This document shows positions 1 through 12,243 of a stretch of DNA of 64,000 bases, in pieces. The notes beneath the pieces were generated by a model. The model made no database searches, had not been told where the DNA came from, and was given only the letters and a program-made list of their open reading frames with translations. The stretch is from NCBI RefSeq assembly GCF_000699445.3, contig NC_067196.1:47161364-47225363 (forward strand), written 5' to 3'. The translations under genes and the position numbers were made by a program. Position 1 is the stretch's first letter, and the number at the start of each line of letters is the position of its first letter. This DNA comes from Schistosoma haematobium. Taxonomy: Eukaryota > Platyhelminthes > Trematoda > Strigeidida > Schistosomatidae.

Positions 1-29
1 AAAAGCATAGTTGGTTTAAATCTAAATTA

Positions 30-1750
30 GTGGATATCACAAACCAGTATTTTACGACACCAATCCCACACTCAAGAGTGTTCACCGGAGATCACCATCA
101 AGCATTGGGAAAACTTATTAAAGACGAAACAATAATGCTACTTCGTCCGGATAAGGGTTCCAGTGTAGTCATTCTCAACAGAGATGAATATATCAATAAG
201 GTAATGTCCATTTTAAATAACTCCACCAGATTTATCATCGACAATACCCAGAAAGACTTAACAGATGCGACAGAGAAACGTGTCTTAAGAAAGTTGAGAG
301 AACTCGTTAAGAAAAATCTAATAGATAATCATACGTATAACGAACTCAAACCAAAAGGGTCACAATTGCCATACTTATATGGGCTACCCAAAACACATAA
401 ACCCGACATCCCTATAAGACCAATATTATCGATGGCCAAATCAGCCTTTCATAAACTTGCCCGCTGGCTAACTAGATGCTTGGAACCAATCCGCAAAAAC
501 TAGCAACCTACAGTTTGAAAGACAGCTTTGAATTTGTACAAAAACTTGAGAATCTTAATGTCTCTGACAAATTCATGGTTTCATTTGATGTCTCTTCGCT
601 TTTCACAAATATCCCCTTGGAAGAAACGGCAGAGATCATATGTGAATATCCAGAACTCCTGCCTTTACCATCCCAGGAATTTAAACAGCTCCTGTTTTTG
701 TGTACAAAAAACATACAATTTAGATTTAACAATGTTCTGTACCGACAGATTGATGGAATAGCAATGGGCAGCCCTCTGGGCCCAATTTTGCCGACATATT
801 TATGGGACATCTGGAACAAAAGAAACTTAAGCACGCAATCGACAGTACCACATTCTACTGCAGATATATGGATGACACGTTCTTTGTCTGCAAAAATCAC
901 CAACACTCCATGTGCCTACTCAGTCTGTTCAGTAAAGTACACAAAGATATAGAATTTACCATGGAACATGAAGTTGATGATAAATACCATTTCCTGGATA
1001 TTGGAATTAGGCGAACATCAGATGGCACACTACAAAGACACATTCACCGCAAAAATACTTGGAGCGGAGTTTATCTTAATTTTAACAGCTTCTGTCCAAT
1101 GAGTTATAAAAGGGTATTGTGCGAAACCTTTTTGACCGCGCACGCAAAATCTGCTCAAAAGAATGCCTCAAAGAAGAAATTGCCACAATCACCAAGTGCC
1201 TACGTGAAAATGCATATCCGGAGAAATTCATCCACAAATATGCTAATACAAACCCTCCGATTAAGTATGATACAGTTGAAAAGAAAACCTGCTTCCTATC
1301 CTTGCGCTTCAAAGGAGATGAAGTCGCCGGAATTGTCAATCACAGAATTAATTCCACTTTAAAAGTGACCTACCCGGCAGCCAAACTGACTACGTTATGG
1401 AAAACATACTGCTCACTGAAACAAACGAAGATCTACAAATCCTCTCCCTTAGTTGCTCCAACTGCATTTACCAATTTACATGTACGTGCCGTAGCACATA
1501 CATTGGAAGAACTGAGAGAAGAGTACAGGTTCGCATTTCTGAGCATATTCCGAAGAACTTGACGCTGCGAGCGACTAAAGCTTTCGACAGTGCAATAGCT
1601 CGGCATTTACTTGACACCGGGCATACCGTCGATATTCTGCATGCGTTTAAAATTATCAATAGACAAAGAAGTACTACCACTCTCCGCTTTGCTGAAGCCA
1701 TTGCAATTAAGAAACTGAAACCGGATTTATGCATTCAAAAGAGACTTTAA
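30..1750 (+). pseudogene. PLE reverse transcriptase/GIY-YIG endonuclease pseudogene
   Basis: This is the coding part of the first Penelope-like element. The RT palm is recognisable: the SFDVSSLFTNIP block carries the first catalytic Asp and YMDD carries the second pair. After the thumb comes a segment rich in Arg and Lys, then CSNCIYQFTCTC, a Cys-rich lead-in to the GIY-YIG domain. The domain ends with AIARHLLDTGH and an FAEAIAIK segment. Frame changes occur near 490, 790, 1120 and 1430-1560, so no full-length protein can be made. The 3' half is much like the copy at 2939-3571. Confidence 0.85.
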
Positions 1751-2067
1751 TAAACTTATCACTACCCTGGTAATCTCTTTTGTTTCCGTTTGTTTTTGTG
1801 TTTTGGTTATTTTGTTCATCTACTTATTTTAAGACATTTTATACTCCCTATTACCTAATTCTTAAACTAAAATTTTGTTCACACATTTCCACCACCTGAT
1901 CCTCGTAAATTATCTTAACTTTCCAAATCCTATTTAATTATTATTACGTAATCTACCTTATCATTATTCAATTCCATTAATCTCTAATTATCACACAATT
2001 TATGAACTTCACTAAACTATTACACCACCCAACCTGAATTAACCCCTTTTTTTCTGACCTGTTTCTA

Positions 2068-2069
<2 letters not shown>

Positions 2070-2108
<39 letters not shown>
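2070..2108. repeat. (TA)n microsatellite in the PLE 3' UTR
   Basis: An uninterrupted TA dinucleotide tract of about 38 bases. The second PLE copy has only a short ATATATA at the matching place, so the tract expanded after insertion or was contracted in the other copy. Confidence 0.95.
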
Positions 2109-2112
<4 letters not shown>

Positions 2113-2429
2113 TTTTTGTAATCCAGTTATTTACACTCATTTATGTCAATTGTTTCACACTATCTCCATGTAAACAAATTCTATCACAATTTTGGTTTGT
2201 AAGCAGCTGACGAGAAACCTCGAAATAATATGGATTCATACTATTCTGCATTAATGTTTGTTCTTGCTCTATTTGAAATCAATTTATTCTATTCTGAAAT
2301 GTGTCTTTTAAACAATGGACGGCTACCCTTTTACGAATTAGATCTAATAATTTAGCGAACCATCAAGCCAACTTATGGTGAATTTGCCACATATATTTCA
2401 TGCTATTAGTTCCCTTTACGAATTTAAGT

Positions 2430-3575
2430 AAAGCCAGAACGAACATGGATTCAGAATAATATGAATTCATTATATTTCATGGTTTCTCATCTGCTGCTTA
2501 CTACCAAATATGTATTAGAATTTTACATTGAGGTAAGATATAGTGTAGAACAATGGGCATAAGTGAATGTAAAGAATGGGAATGACAAAGTTTATCAGTA
2601 ATAACTATATATACAGAACAGGTCAGAGGTTATTTGGTGTTAGAATCAAGAAAAAATTAGGGATGGGTGACGTAATAATTGAGTGAAGTTCAGAGACAGA
2701 TAAGATATATTGTGTGACAAATTTTAGAGGTAATGAATGGTTTACATAAGATTCATGGAATTAAAAAACTGGCAAGATGTGTTACGTAATAATTGAACGG
2801 TATTTGAAGAGTTTACATAATTTAAGAGAATGGAGTGAGTGGAGATGTATGAGTGGAGGGATGGTTTAGGAATTCGATAATGAAAGAGAAATATAAAAAA
2901 CTAAACATTAACAATAAAACTAATGACTAAAAATTGAATTACCAGTGTAGTAATAGGTTTATTACGCTCTTTCTGAATACATAGATCAGGTTTGAGTTTT
3001 TTATCGCGATTGCTTCGGCAAAACGGAGAAAAGCAGTACCTTTTTGTCTGCTAATAATTTTAAAAGCTTGAGGAATGTCAATGTTATGCCCGGTGTCAAG
3101 TAAATGCCGAGCTATTGCACTGTTAAGAGCCCTTGTCCCTCGTAGTCTCAATTTCTTTGGAACATGATCGGAAATGCGAACATATACTCTTCTCTCGGTT
3201 CTTCCAATGTATGTGCTTTGTCACGTACATGTAAATCAGTAAATGAAGTTGGAGCTACTGAGAAAAGAGGACCTGTCGATTTTAGTTCGTTTGAGAGAGC
3301 AGTTCGTTTCCCATAGTGTCGTCAGTTTTTCCGCTGAGTAAGTCACCTTCAACGCGGAATTTATCCTGTGATTAATTATTTCAGTGATTTCATCTCCTTT
3401 GAAGCGTAAGTATAAGAAGCAGGTTTTCTCTTCCACTCTATCGTACATAACCCGAGGGTTGGCTTTGGCATATTTCTCGATGAACTTCGCTGAATATGCA
3501 TTTTCACGTAGGCAATTTGTAATGAGAGCAACTTCATCTTCCAGGTATTCCTTTGAGCTCCTTTGAAACATAGAG
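2430..3575 (-). mobile_element. Second Penelope-like element fragment, tail-to-tail with the first
   Basis: A 5'-truncated PLE on the minus strand. Its protein pieces (3571-3236 and 3151-2939) repeat the C-terminal half of the first copy: LITNCLRENAYSAKF, KTCFLYLRFKGDE, then AIARHLLDTGH and RFAEAIAIK. The 3' UTR (2938 down to about 2430) matches that of the first copy over several hundred bases, including the stretch around AAGCAGCAGATGAGAAACC. The two elements converge with only about 150 bp between their 3' ends. There is no RT palm, so it is dead. The break at 3575 lies about 120 bp downstream of the SPRTN stop codon. Confidence 0.85.
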
Positions 3576-3696
3576 ACACTTATTCAACATGTCGGAAAAT
3601 TAGTTCAGAACATACTTTCGAAGATCTTAGGTTAAGGCATTAGAACCAAAGTTATAATACTATAAAGTTTATTTTCAAAAATTTGTAAAGATAGCT

Positions 3697-6600
3697 TTAT
3701 GAAAGGCAAATATCTAAGTGTTGATTAATCTGAGAGAGTAAAACAGTACAAGAGCAGTTAGGGCATGATACTTCTGATAAATCAATTGTTTCAATTGCAT
3801 TTGGTTTCGATTCAATCAGTGCCACGTCTTGACATAACGAGTGACCGTTTCCGAGGATATGACCTTTATCATCGCTAGGCCAAACATGGACTGATGAATA
3901 ACTGCTTCCACCATTGTTCGGGTGACTAGCAAATTTTGTAAAGGTATTTTCTTTTTCATCATCAATGGTGACAAAGTTTCGAATATCGCCACTCCTAATT
4001 TGTTTTTCTGAAAAAAAGTGAGGAAAATCCTGACTTGTTATGCAAGTCTAAGCAAATTGCAGTTACATAATTACTCAACAAATAACTTACAGTTGTCGAG
4101 ATTTCATTTTGCACTAAACGACTTTGAGATTACAACCTGCTCAGCCGACCAAGGGACAGCAAATTTAAGTGAATGAGTTACTATGTTATGATTGGGATTT
4201 GGGATATGGAATTTGGAATTCTGGCATTTTAGTTGTCAATACGTGATGAAAACTCAAACACTAACTCCTCATACTGAATCCTAACAATAGCTCCTAATTC
4301 TACTTTGATAAATTTGATACGAATTTGAAGCGATTTTCACTTTCACCATTAGCTCAAGGGTATATTCCGACTTTATTATGACTATTTTTAACTATATACA
4401 TAATTCACAATTTTTCGTAAAGAAATATATCCTCCTCTTTCGATCACATGACTGCACCATTGTTTACTCAATCCGTAAACGTTTGAAAATAAGATATTTC
4501 CCTGAAATGTGATGAATGTCCGTAAGTACACTAGATCTGTTAAATTTGTAACACGAGAAAACGAATTAAACCTACAAAAACAGGTCGATTTCTTAAAGAT
4601 AGAGTGGTATATATATAAATGAGTATTCAGTAGTCCAATGCACATTGTCGCTCATTATTGTGTTTTCGATCGAGTAGTCAGTTGGGAGGGTCAGCACATA
4701 ACACACCGTGTATCAGTATCAGATTTCAGACACCACATGTCACAATAGATTCAACTATAATCCTCCGTATTATTAAGACATTTGTTGCGAAAATAACAAA
4801 ACTGATATAGCATAATCTTGAGAAAATGGATATCACAAAATACATTCATTGGATTTGTTGGAACCAATCAAGAATTTGAAGGTTCACTTGAGAATAAACA
4901 AATGGACTAACTAATGAGAAACAGTTTGTACTACAATTTATGGCTAGATCTCTGTGCCGTTATTATTTAAGGATTAATTTATATATTTAATTCACTATCA
5001 TGGTGGTCAAACATTAGGTTAGGTAGTTCAGTTATCCTCTAGCATAATACTGTGAAGAACGATATATACTTTTTTATTTTAAGAGTCCTGAGACGGTCTG
5101 ACAACAAACAAAACAGTATTTCCATGTTTATACGGTACTTCGTAGACAAGCACAGGTCCCTCCACTCAAATTTCAGTCGGATTTTTGTGTGAAGTTTATT
5201 TATACCACCAAGCTACAAAAACCCAAATAAACAAACCAAAGATAAAATATAAAACCCATCAACTGAAAGAAGGGTCCTCTGACTATTAGCCCACAGTTTC
5301 TCATTTTTGGTTGGTTGTTTGTTAAATATAGCAAACGCACAATGTATTAGTAGAATACTTTTTGTATAAATTACGGTTCTATTTGCCCACGGCATAATAC
5401 GGCCAGCTGTTTGGAATTTGATTATTTGTGGAGACCTCTCGTTCAACTAATCACCAGGAAACAGAGAGTAGTTAAAAGCTTGACAGTCAACTGCCCTGTT
5501 ACAATATAGTAAACAAACACAAAAAACTCATAGAATACAATGGAACTTAAAATTACTTGATGTAGATTGGTCTTTTGAACTGGATTCAAATGAAGTTTTT
5601 CGTCTAGATGGAACTTTCTTCACTGGTTCCTTGATTTTTACAAATTTACCTAATTGCAACAAAACAGTATCAATAACAAAAATGCAGAACACTAGGATAT
5701 TTTTCTAATTTGAGTGGTTTATTAAAAGATATACTAGTTAAAATCAATCAATAAATATAAATTTTTAACACACTATCAAAACAATTTATTCATGCAAGGG
5801 ATCCTTCTCAATGAACTTATTTTCAGAGCTAAACAGTCGTATACACAAATGGTAAATAATAGGTCAACGATTAATTATGTCCACTAAAATTTGACTGGTT
5901 GTTAAATGAAATTTGACCACATAGTTTTTAAGAAGCAAACGGCTATTTAGTAGGGAATTTACGAAACACAAGATAAATAATCAATAGGGTTAAAAATATT
6001 GCTGTAAGTATGATGATGTAGAAATGGGAATTTGCTAATGACAATCAACAAATCTAGGCAGAAACAACCGTCCTAATAATAAAAATAATAATAATAATTT
6101 TAATTATTATTATTATTATGATAATAAAAAGAACAAATCAAAGTCTTCTTTTAAAATTCGCCTTATCACGAGAAAGAGAAATACAGAAAAAGTTGATCAC
6201 GATCCACATTTTAATGGAAAACTATTCATCAACTTGAAAATTTCGAAGATAATCGTTGTCGAATAAAATTTACCAAATCACGAGAAAAATGTTACCAGTC
6301 AGTCATAATCAGTGTAGGGAATAACATATATGTAGATTATCTCAAGTTTTCATACTATGTCAGCAGGAGATCATCAACCATAGGTTTTACGTTGAAATAA
6401 TGGTTAGACTTGCTAATCGTGGTGACACAATCGAGCTACACAGGATGGAACACTCATTTCTTCAGGTACTACTATGTTAGGTTCAAGGACGAAGTCACAC
6501 TTCTAATTGCACAGGAGTGTGACAGCAGTAAGGTGTTCCCCTCAAACACCCGACATATATAGAATAATGCTGGCTTCTCATGGAGGAAGAGGTTGACTCT

Positions 6601-9600
6601 GACAACGGCACAACTTACATTGGCTCCATGGATTCCAGTTATTTGTGGCAAGGTTTGAAGATTACAAATCTAATACATTAAAAACCATCCACGAAAAGGC
6701 TGTATGTGACAGGTTTTCAACAAATATTCCTTGAGCTCTGCGGTGACGCTCCCGGACCGTCGGAACTACACTTGACCCGACTTTCTTTCAAAGCCTCTCA
6801 AGAAGAACTACTCTTTCATGTTGTGAGTAACTGAGAAGTGAAGAGAGCTTTCATACCATCCCAAATCATCTTGAAATTTTCTCTATTTTGTTTTAATGAA
6901 AATTCATTGCAATATTACAACATTATTTATTGGTTATTTTACTGGCAAAAAACAGTGACATCGGTTAATTTACGTCAAGATAAATACTATTCTATTATGA
7001 CCCAACATCAACTTTACACAGTTTTGCATAATAGATCATGGGCTGAATCTGCCACAGGCAAAAACTGAAATTTGTTACTAGGATCAGGAAAGGTAAGGTA
7101 TGTTATGGAAATAAAAATTACATTGGAGGTTACTTTTACAAACGTTATAAACTGGAAAGACATTTCGTAACGTCCTGCCAGATGTTCTGTAACGACCTCA
7201 TAAAGTGGCCGTTACGAACATCGGTTTGTGAATGTTCTACTTGTTAAGCAGTAGGGAGTATTATTCGAGGGGAACTAGGGAGAAAACGACCAAGTTGTGT
7301 TGAAAAGTACTACTTTTTGTTTATACCTGCTGTAGAAGTGGAAGATGACTAAAGGGTAAAGAAAACATTACTAAAAGGTAATGCTGAGTCTTGCGGTGAC
7401 ACTAGCTAAAACAACAGAGGTGAGTGAATATTTTTTACAACACTATATATCTACCTGAAAATATCAGCAGATTAAAAACCAATGAGTCCTGGTATTCACT
7501 TCCGTTTAGAAAGTTAGCGATAATCTAAACCAATGAGTTACAACCAAGCTGTATTACTGCTACTGCAAAGCAACAAACGAATTTTTAAGATATAGTATGC
7601 ATGAAAAACTTCCGTCAAAACGTGAAATACCAAAGATGTAAACACTAAAGTTTGTATTTTGGAATGTAAAGCAATGACATGAACAGATAATTATAAACAA
7701 AGACCAAATTATACTCCCAGCATTCGCAACACAGCACATAACCATGAGCTTACCTATACATGTAGCTTGATGCTGACCCCACCAAGTATCCTTAGGGCCA
7801 GGTACTCTATTCATAGAACGTTTAACATAGCCGAAGTATGGTGGACGGTTGCGACATGGACCGGTACAACGCCACCAGTGAGTGCGATATGTATCAACTT
7901 CATCATGAAATGCATGGTAAACCTAGACATATAACACAACCAAATGTAATCAAACATGTAAACCCCAATAAAGATACTAGCAGACAAAAGTTATAATCTC
8001 AAGTTACAAAGTCATCGATCACCAATATGTTGTCTATGGAAAAGTAAACTATTCAAATACGTCTTAGATGCTATGATGGCCTGTAATTGAATTCGCTTAA
8101 CTATAAATCACTCAGCTTTTATCACCACTTGAAGACAGAATCATGCAGTGTTCTTTTCTCAACACTAGGTTTCTTGCATTTGCTATTCGAACTACATCTT
8201 TTCGATACATTACCGAAACACCCGAGTTTGCATCTTTAAACGTTGAAGCTACTCGTTAGATCACTTGACTTTTAGTCATTCGGTTGCATGTATGTACCTA
8301 ACATCAACGACTATGATTTGGAAGGATAAGTAGTAACTTTGGGTCAAACAGAGTCACGAACCGATATATGGTTACTTAATGACACTACTGTTCGATATGT
8401 TAACTTCTATTATGTATGCCTACCGGATTTGGGGCTGCACCTGATGTACGAGTTAGTTGGATGTCGTTCTGTTCATCTTGAAGTGCATTATGTGAATTTT
8501 GTGATGGTTATTAAGTCTAGTACAGCAAATAATAAACACCAGTGACCAGATAGTACTATTAACACACCAGTAACTAAATTAATACGAGAAAAATAAGCTA
8601 GTCTAGGTAAAGACAGCTGGTCGGTCGTACAACTCACACCTAAAATAAACTCGCATTTATTGACTTCTTATGAAAACCGGGGTATATACTTTTGACTTGC
8701 CAAAGCTAGTTTAACTAGTAAATAAGACCAACTGCACTACGCTTAACTACACATTGGAAAAGAAGCCAACGATCTTTGTGTAAGGTAACTAACAGTCAAA
8801 CGACAACCACTGGTCATAGAAACTGTATTCTCCCATGAATAATTGTACGAGGTCAATGTAAAGAGAAACTTTCAGATCGAACTAATATTATGAAGGCCAA
8901 CTGAGTACAATAATTCAGCAAAACATTAGTTGAGTAACAAGCCCAGATCAGAAGGCTAGGCTCAAAACCATTTAGTAATGGTGTGTGTGTAATACATTAT
9001 CCAGCCCATCAAGAGGTAATTTAGAAATATGAAGGCAAGTGTTCAAGTAACTTTAGGATGTAAAACGACTTTTCATATTTTCATATGAATTAGTGATCAA
9101 ATCGGGAACCTAGCTTACCTGGTCATCCTAAAGCTCGGTGAACAGAGAACCCTCACTAAAGTTAAAATATATTAATTGACTAAATATCACTACTCAAATT
9201 TATCAAAGGTTTTAAGCAACGGCAGTGTGGATCAGGTAAGAAAAGTTACAAACAAGCGAATGATTCTAAGATACCTTCCTGGAATAAAAAAAGAAGTTGA
9301 CACTGATATATTTTTGTGACCGAAATAAAATTAACCATTAAGCTTATAACGATATGTACAGGAGAATAAATGACACGCTGGCATATTAAAACATTGGTAT
9401 TACAGTAATATTTACTCCAGCCAACGAGTTGATGCGATGCATGTGTGATATGAAATTTGGTCCATGGTCATCACGATCCTAAAGATTTGGATTAGGAGTG
9501 AGATAACAAACTTTGTCCTTCCTTGTTATGAACAAAAATGCATGAATCATTTCATGCTAAGAAAAAAGTAATTACAATGGTTAGATCATACCAACAGAGT

Positions 9601-9858
9601 CTCCACGAGATCTTTTCGCGGTCTAAATTTTAGTAGGGGTTCACTTAGGCTGATGGAACACATTCCATAAGGTTTGTGAAATTTGCAAACTCCTGCACAA
9701 AGAGTCATCCGGGAGCTCCATTTGACTTCTACACATCCGAGAGAATTTCCGAAGAACTGACTGTCGAATGAGGAAAACAGCAATCTGATATCTGGTAGTG
9801 GGTCCAATAATTCCCAAACAGGATCAGCAAGGCAACAAAGATCCTCAGCCTGTCCCAT
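3697..9858 (-). CDS. SPRTN: SPRTN/Spartan-like DNA-protein crosslink metalloprotease (six exons)
   Basis: Spartan is a nuclear, DNA-dependent zinc protease that degrades proteins crosslinked to DNA and associates with ubiquitin during replication repair. Minus-strand exons: 9858-9592, 9556-9512, 9478-9404, 7922-7754, 5649-5557, 4007-3697 (stop). All junctions are GT-AG, phases agree, and the sum is 960 nt (319 aa). The protein opens with DPVWELLDPLPDIRLLF, then VEVKWSSRMTLCAG. The zinc site HEMIH is at residues 90-94, with a third His at 109 (DDHGP), the spacing seen in human SPRTN. Then come HWWRC and PPYFGYVKR. The C-terminus is a UBZ4 finger (C298, C301, H313, C317) that would bind ubiquitin. 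It is shorter than human SPRTN (489 aa); I see no clear SHP or PIP box. Introns of 33 and 35 nt flank the exon carrying the catalytic motif. Possible polyadenylation signal AATAAA about 25 nt after the stop. Confidence 0.93.
4008..5556. other. SPRTN intron, no recognised element
   Basis: Intron before the last SPRTN exon, from the donor at 5556 to the acceptor at 4008-4010 (minus strand). It is AT-rich, with scattered short ORFs that show no family features. I see no repeat here with a second copy in the window. Confidence 0.6.
5650..7753. other. SPRTN intron with a short AAT hairpin
   Basis: A large intron between the exons ending in HQATC and starting with KFVKIKEP. It contains an AAT/ATT simple-sequence palindrome at about 6077-6125. 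The stretch 6360-6840 is less AT-rich and could be an old repeat, but nothing in it could be identified. Confidence 0.55.
6077..6125. repeat. (AAT)n / (ATT)n palindromic microsatellite
   Basis: AAT units run directly into ATT units around a TTTTAA centre, so a single strand can fold into a long AT-only hairpin. Confidence 0.8.
7923..9403. other. SPRTN intron, no recognised element
   Basis: Intron between the third and fourth SPRTN exons. Phase 0 at both ends joins the NIT codons to VYHAFHDE, which matches the known family sequence across the junction. Nothing else is recognised inside. Confidence 0.6.
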
Positions 9859-12243
9859 AAGTATGATTATAGTGAATAAAAGCGTACCGTTTTTTCGACT
9901 AGGCTGTTTTGGTGACCCACAAAACTAGCAACGTTAGTTTTTCTAGGTGAAGATTCGTCATCAGACCACATAAATATCTCCCAAGTCTCGAAAACTGGTT
10001 AGTTCCACCAACAACCTTGAGAACAAGTGTCCCACATTCGATGCCCTTCAGCGGTATGGAGAGCATTTCGAATTGTTGTTCAGTTGGTCATTATTGACAA
10101 GGCTTTTTCCTTCAGGATAGATTTGCTAGCCAATTTACAACCCTTCCTCTCTATCCGCTGAAAAACCCTGAATTGGACTACAGAAGGAGTGATGATGCTC
10201 TTAAAAAGGTGAGCAATTGGATGAACAATGTGTAACCATTTGAAACACGAAAATCAAAGTTTCTGAAGTCAACCGAGGCGAATTAGCTCACTTTCTAAGG
10301 GGGACTTCTAGTCAATAATCTTCAGACAAGTCTCAGAACAAAGGTGTAGCAAATGAAGATAGGATCTAACTGTATTCAAAGTACTTTGGAGATGGTTAAC
10401 ATGGACTTGTTTTTTCAGCGAATATTTTTTGTCATTAGTTGTGTTTTTCGCAACTTGTACAGTTAATATTATTTCTATTAAAGCTCTTGTCCAGATTTGA
10501 CCTTGGTCTTTCATTACTTTTCTGCTCTCTGCTCATATATCACTGGTTTTCGCTCATAAATACATCGATGCACACACACTTCTCGTTTTAACTTAACAGC
10601 TTCCACAATTAAATACTTCAAGTACGTTTGCTACCTATGTTTACACATCTCATTGACATTCTTACTATGTGATCATTCCGGATACACATTGTATTGAATT
10701 ATATCTATCATATTTGAAATTAATAACAACTTTTTATGATTGTGGGTGTAAGGTCAAAACTTGAACACGCTCCTCACTGACAGGTTAAGTAGCGTCCCCT
10801 ATTTTCCATCATGAACACTTATATTCGTTATATCTCCATTATTATTTTGGTGTTGATATATCTGGTGCGCCACAGTAACAAAAATACCTATTGTCATTTT
10901 TAAGTCTAGCTAGTCTTTTCACCCTTGAAATCAGGAGTTAATCTATTCTGGGCCATCATTGAAAACACTAGTTTCCCGTTTCATTCAAGTACAAACCCTT
11001 CATCAAAGCGTACCAACAATCCATACACGGTACACGAACCCAAGATCTTTAGTCTCGCATGCGAACGCTTAATCTCTGAGCCTAGAGCCAATGGTGTTTA
11101 TGTCTGACTCCGATCAATCCATGATTTGACGAAACCGTTCATCCTTGGTCTCTAATAGATAACTGTTTCACATCCAATAAATATTTGTCTCCACTTGATA
11201 TGTCTATGGCTGTTGACGAAATTTGATTGTCTCGTCACGACAAGCTAACTGTATCCTCATACAGTCCACATAAATACATATTATTCAACACGTTATGAAG
11301 GCCAGGTTTCCCCTTAAATTGATACAACCAACGACATGCTGATCAGCAGAATAGGGTAATAACAACGGCAAAGCTTGTCTTTATTCTAAAGAATATGAAT
11401 GGCAAAGTACTTGCCTACTGTGTGGGGTCTGAGTGAGATATTAGGGTAGTTTTTAACCGGGGATGAAAATGCCCCACTAACCCATAACCCGGGAATTATG
11501 ACGTTTTTGACACACCTGGCAGTTCTCGACTAACCATTAACAACCAATAATAAGCCATTACATCATCTTCCTCCTAGAATCGACTACCATCCAATTACTA
11601 TTCAAAAAATTTGAAGATTTCACATACTTGACAAGTTTCTTACCTTATCTCTGTATCATCTGTATTTTCTCCATAATTTATCGGGCATAACTTTTTGTAC
11701 GTGTCCTCTTTCTGAGATAAGATAGGAAGGAAACAAATGTGATGAGGGTATCTAAAGAACTGCAGAATGTAGGTTACCCAACACCATGCTGATGGATTTG
11801 ATTTTTTAATGACCTGTTCGGCTATCAGGTGTCTACTTATCTGATTCTTGAGGAATTCTGAAGTCGAAAAGAAAGATAAATCTTTTTATGGGAATATAAA
11901 AACAAACCCAGTTAAACCTGAGAAGTTGCCCGATTATCTAGGAATAGTTTTTCAATAACCACTTCAAAGAAGAAACCTTGCATTCATTCTAATATTTCTA
12001 CTGTCCTGTCAATGATGAACTTAAAAGAGACCCAGAAAAATTATGTGAGCTGCTCAGCGACACGTTTGCACAGAAATATACTAGATATAATCAAAATGAA
12101 CATATAATCAGCATTTTCAACGAAAATACATTAACATGCCTGGAATTCACGCTGAGGATTGTGAGAGATTCAATAAGGTCATCAGAACCTCTCTGGAAAG
12201 GTTATGATGGGATACTGGCTAACTCAACAGAATATGAAGGTTC
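9859..12243. other. Intergenic, upstream of SPRTN; possible old LINE fragment at the right end
   Basis: The SPRTN promoter should lie just right of 9858, but no clear TATA or other motif was found. At about 11980-12240 a plus-strand reading (PEKLCELLSDTFAQKYTRYN, then later RDSIRSSEPLWKG) resembles the region before the RT domain of some LINEs. This is weak and may be chance. The rest shows nothing recognisable. Confidence 0.4.

Larger units (their letters stand above)
1..2275 (+). mobile_element. Penelope-like retroelement (PLE), 5' truncated by the window edge, decayed
   Basis: Penelope-like elements encode a reverse transcriptase fused to a GIY-YIG endonuclease. Here the reading frame is broken into overlapping pieces at 30-503, 476-952, 802-1362, 1119-1562 and 1397-1750. 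Read in order they give RT blocks typical of PLEs: LYGLPKTHKP near 376-405, FDVSSLFTNIP near 583, GIAMGSPLGP near 754 and the catalytic YMDD near 867. A linker and a GIY-YIG-like segment (TYIGRTERR) follow near 1493. The ORF ends at 1750. A 3' UTR with a (TA)n tract continues to about 2275, judged from its match to the second copy on the opposite strand. At least four frame changes make it non-functional. The start lies outside the window. Similar schistosome elements are known (Perere-10 type), but the exact family name is a guess. Confidence 0.88.
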
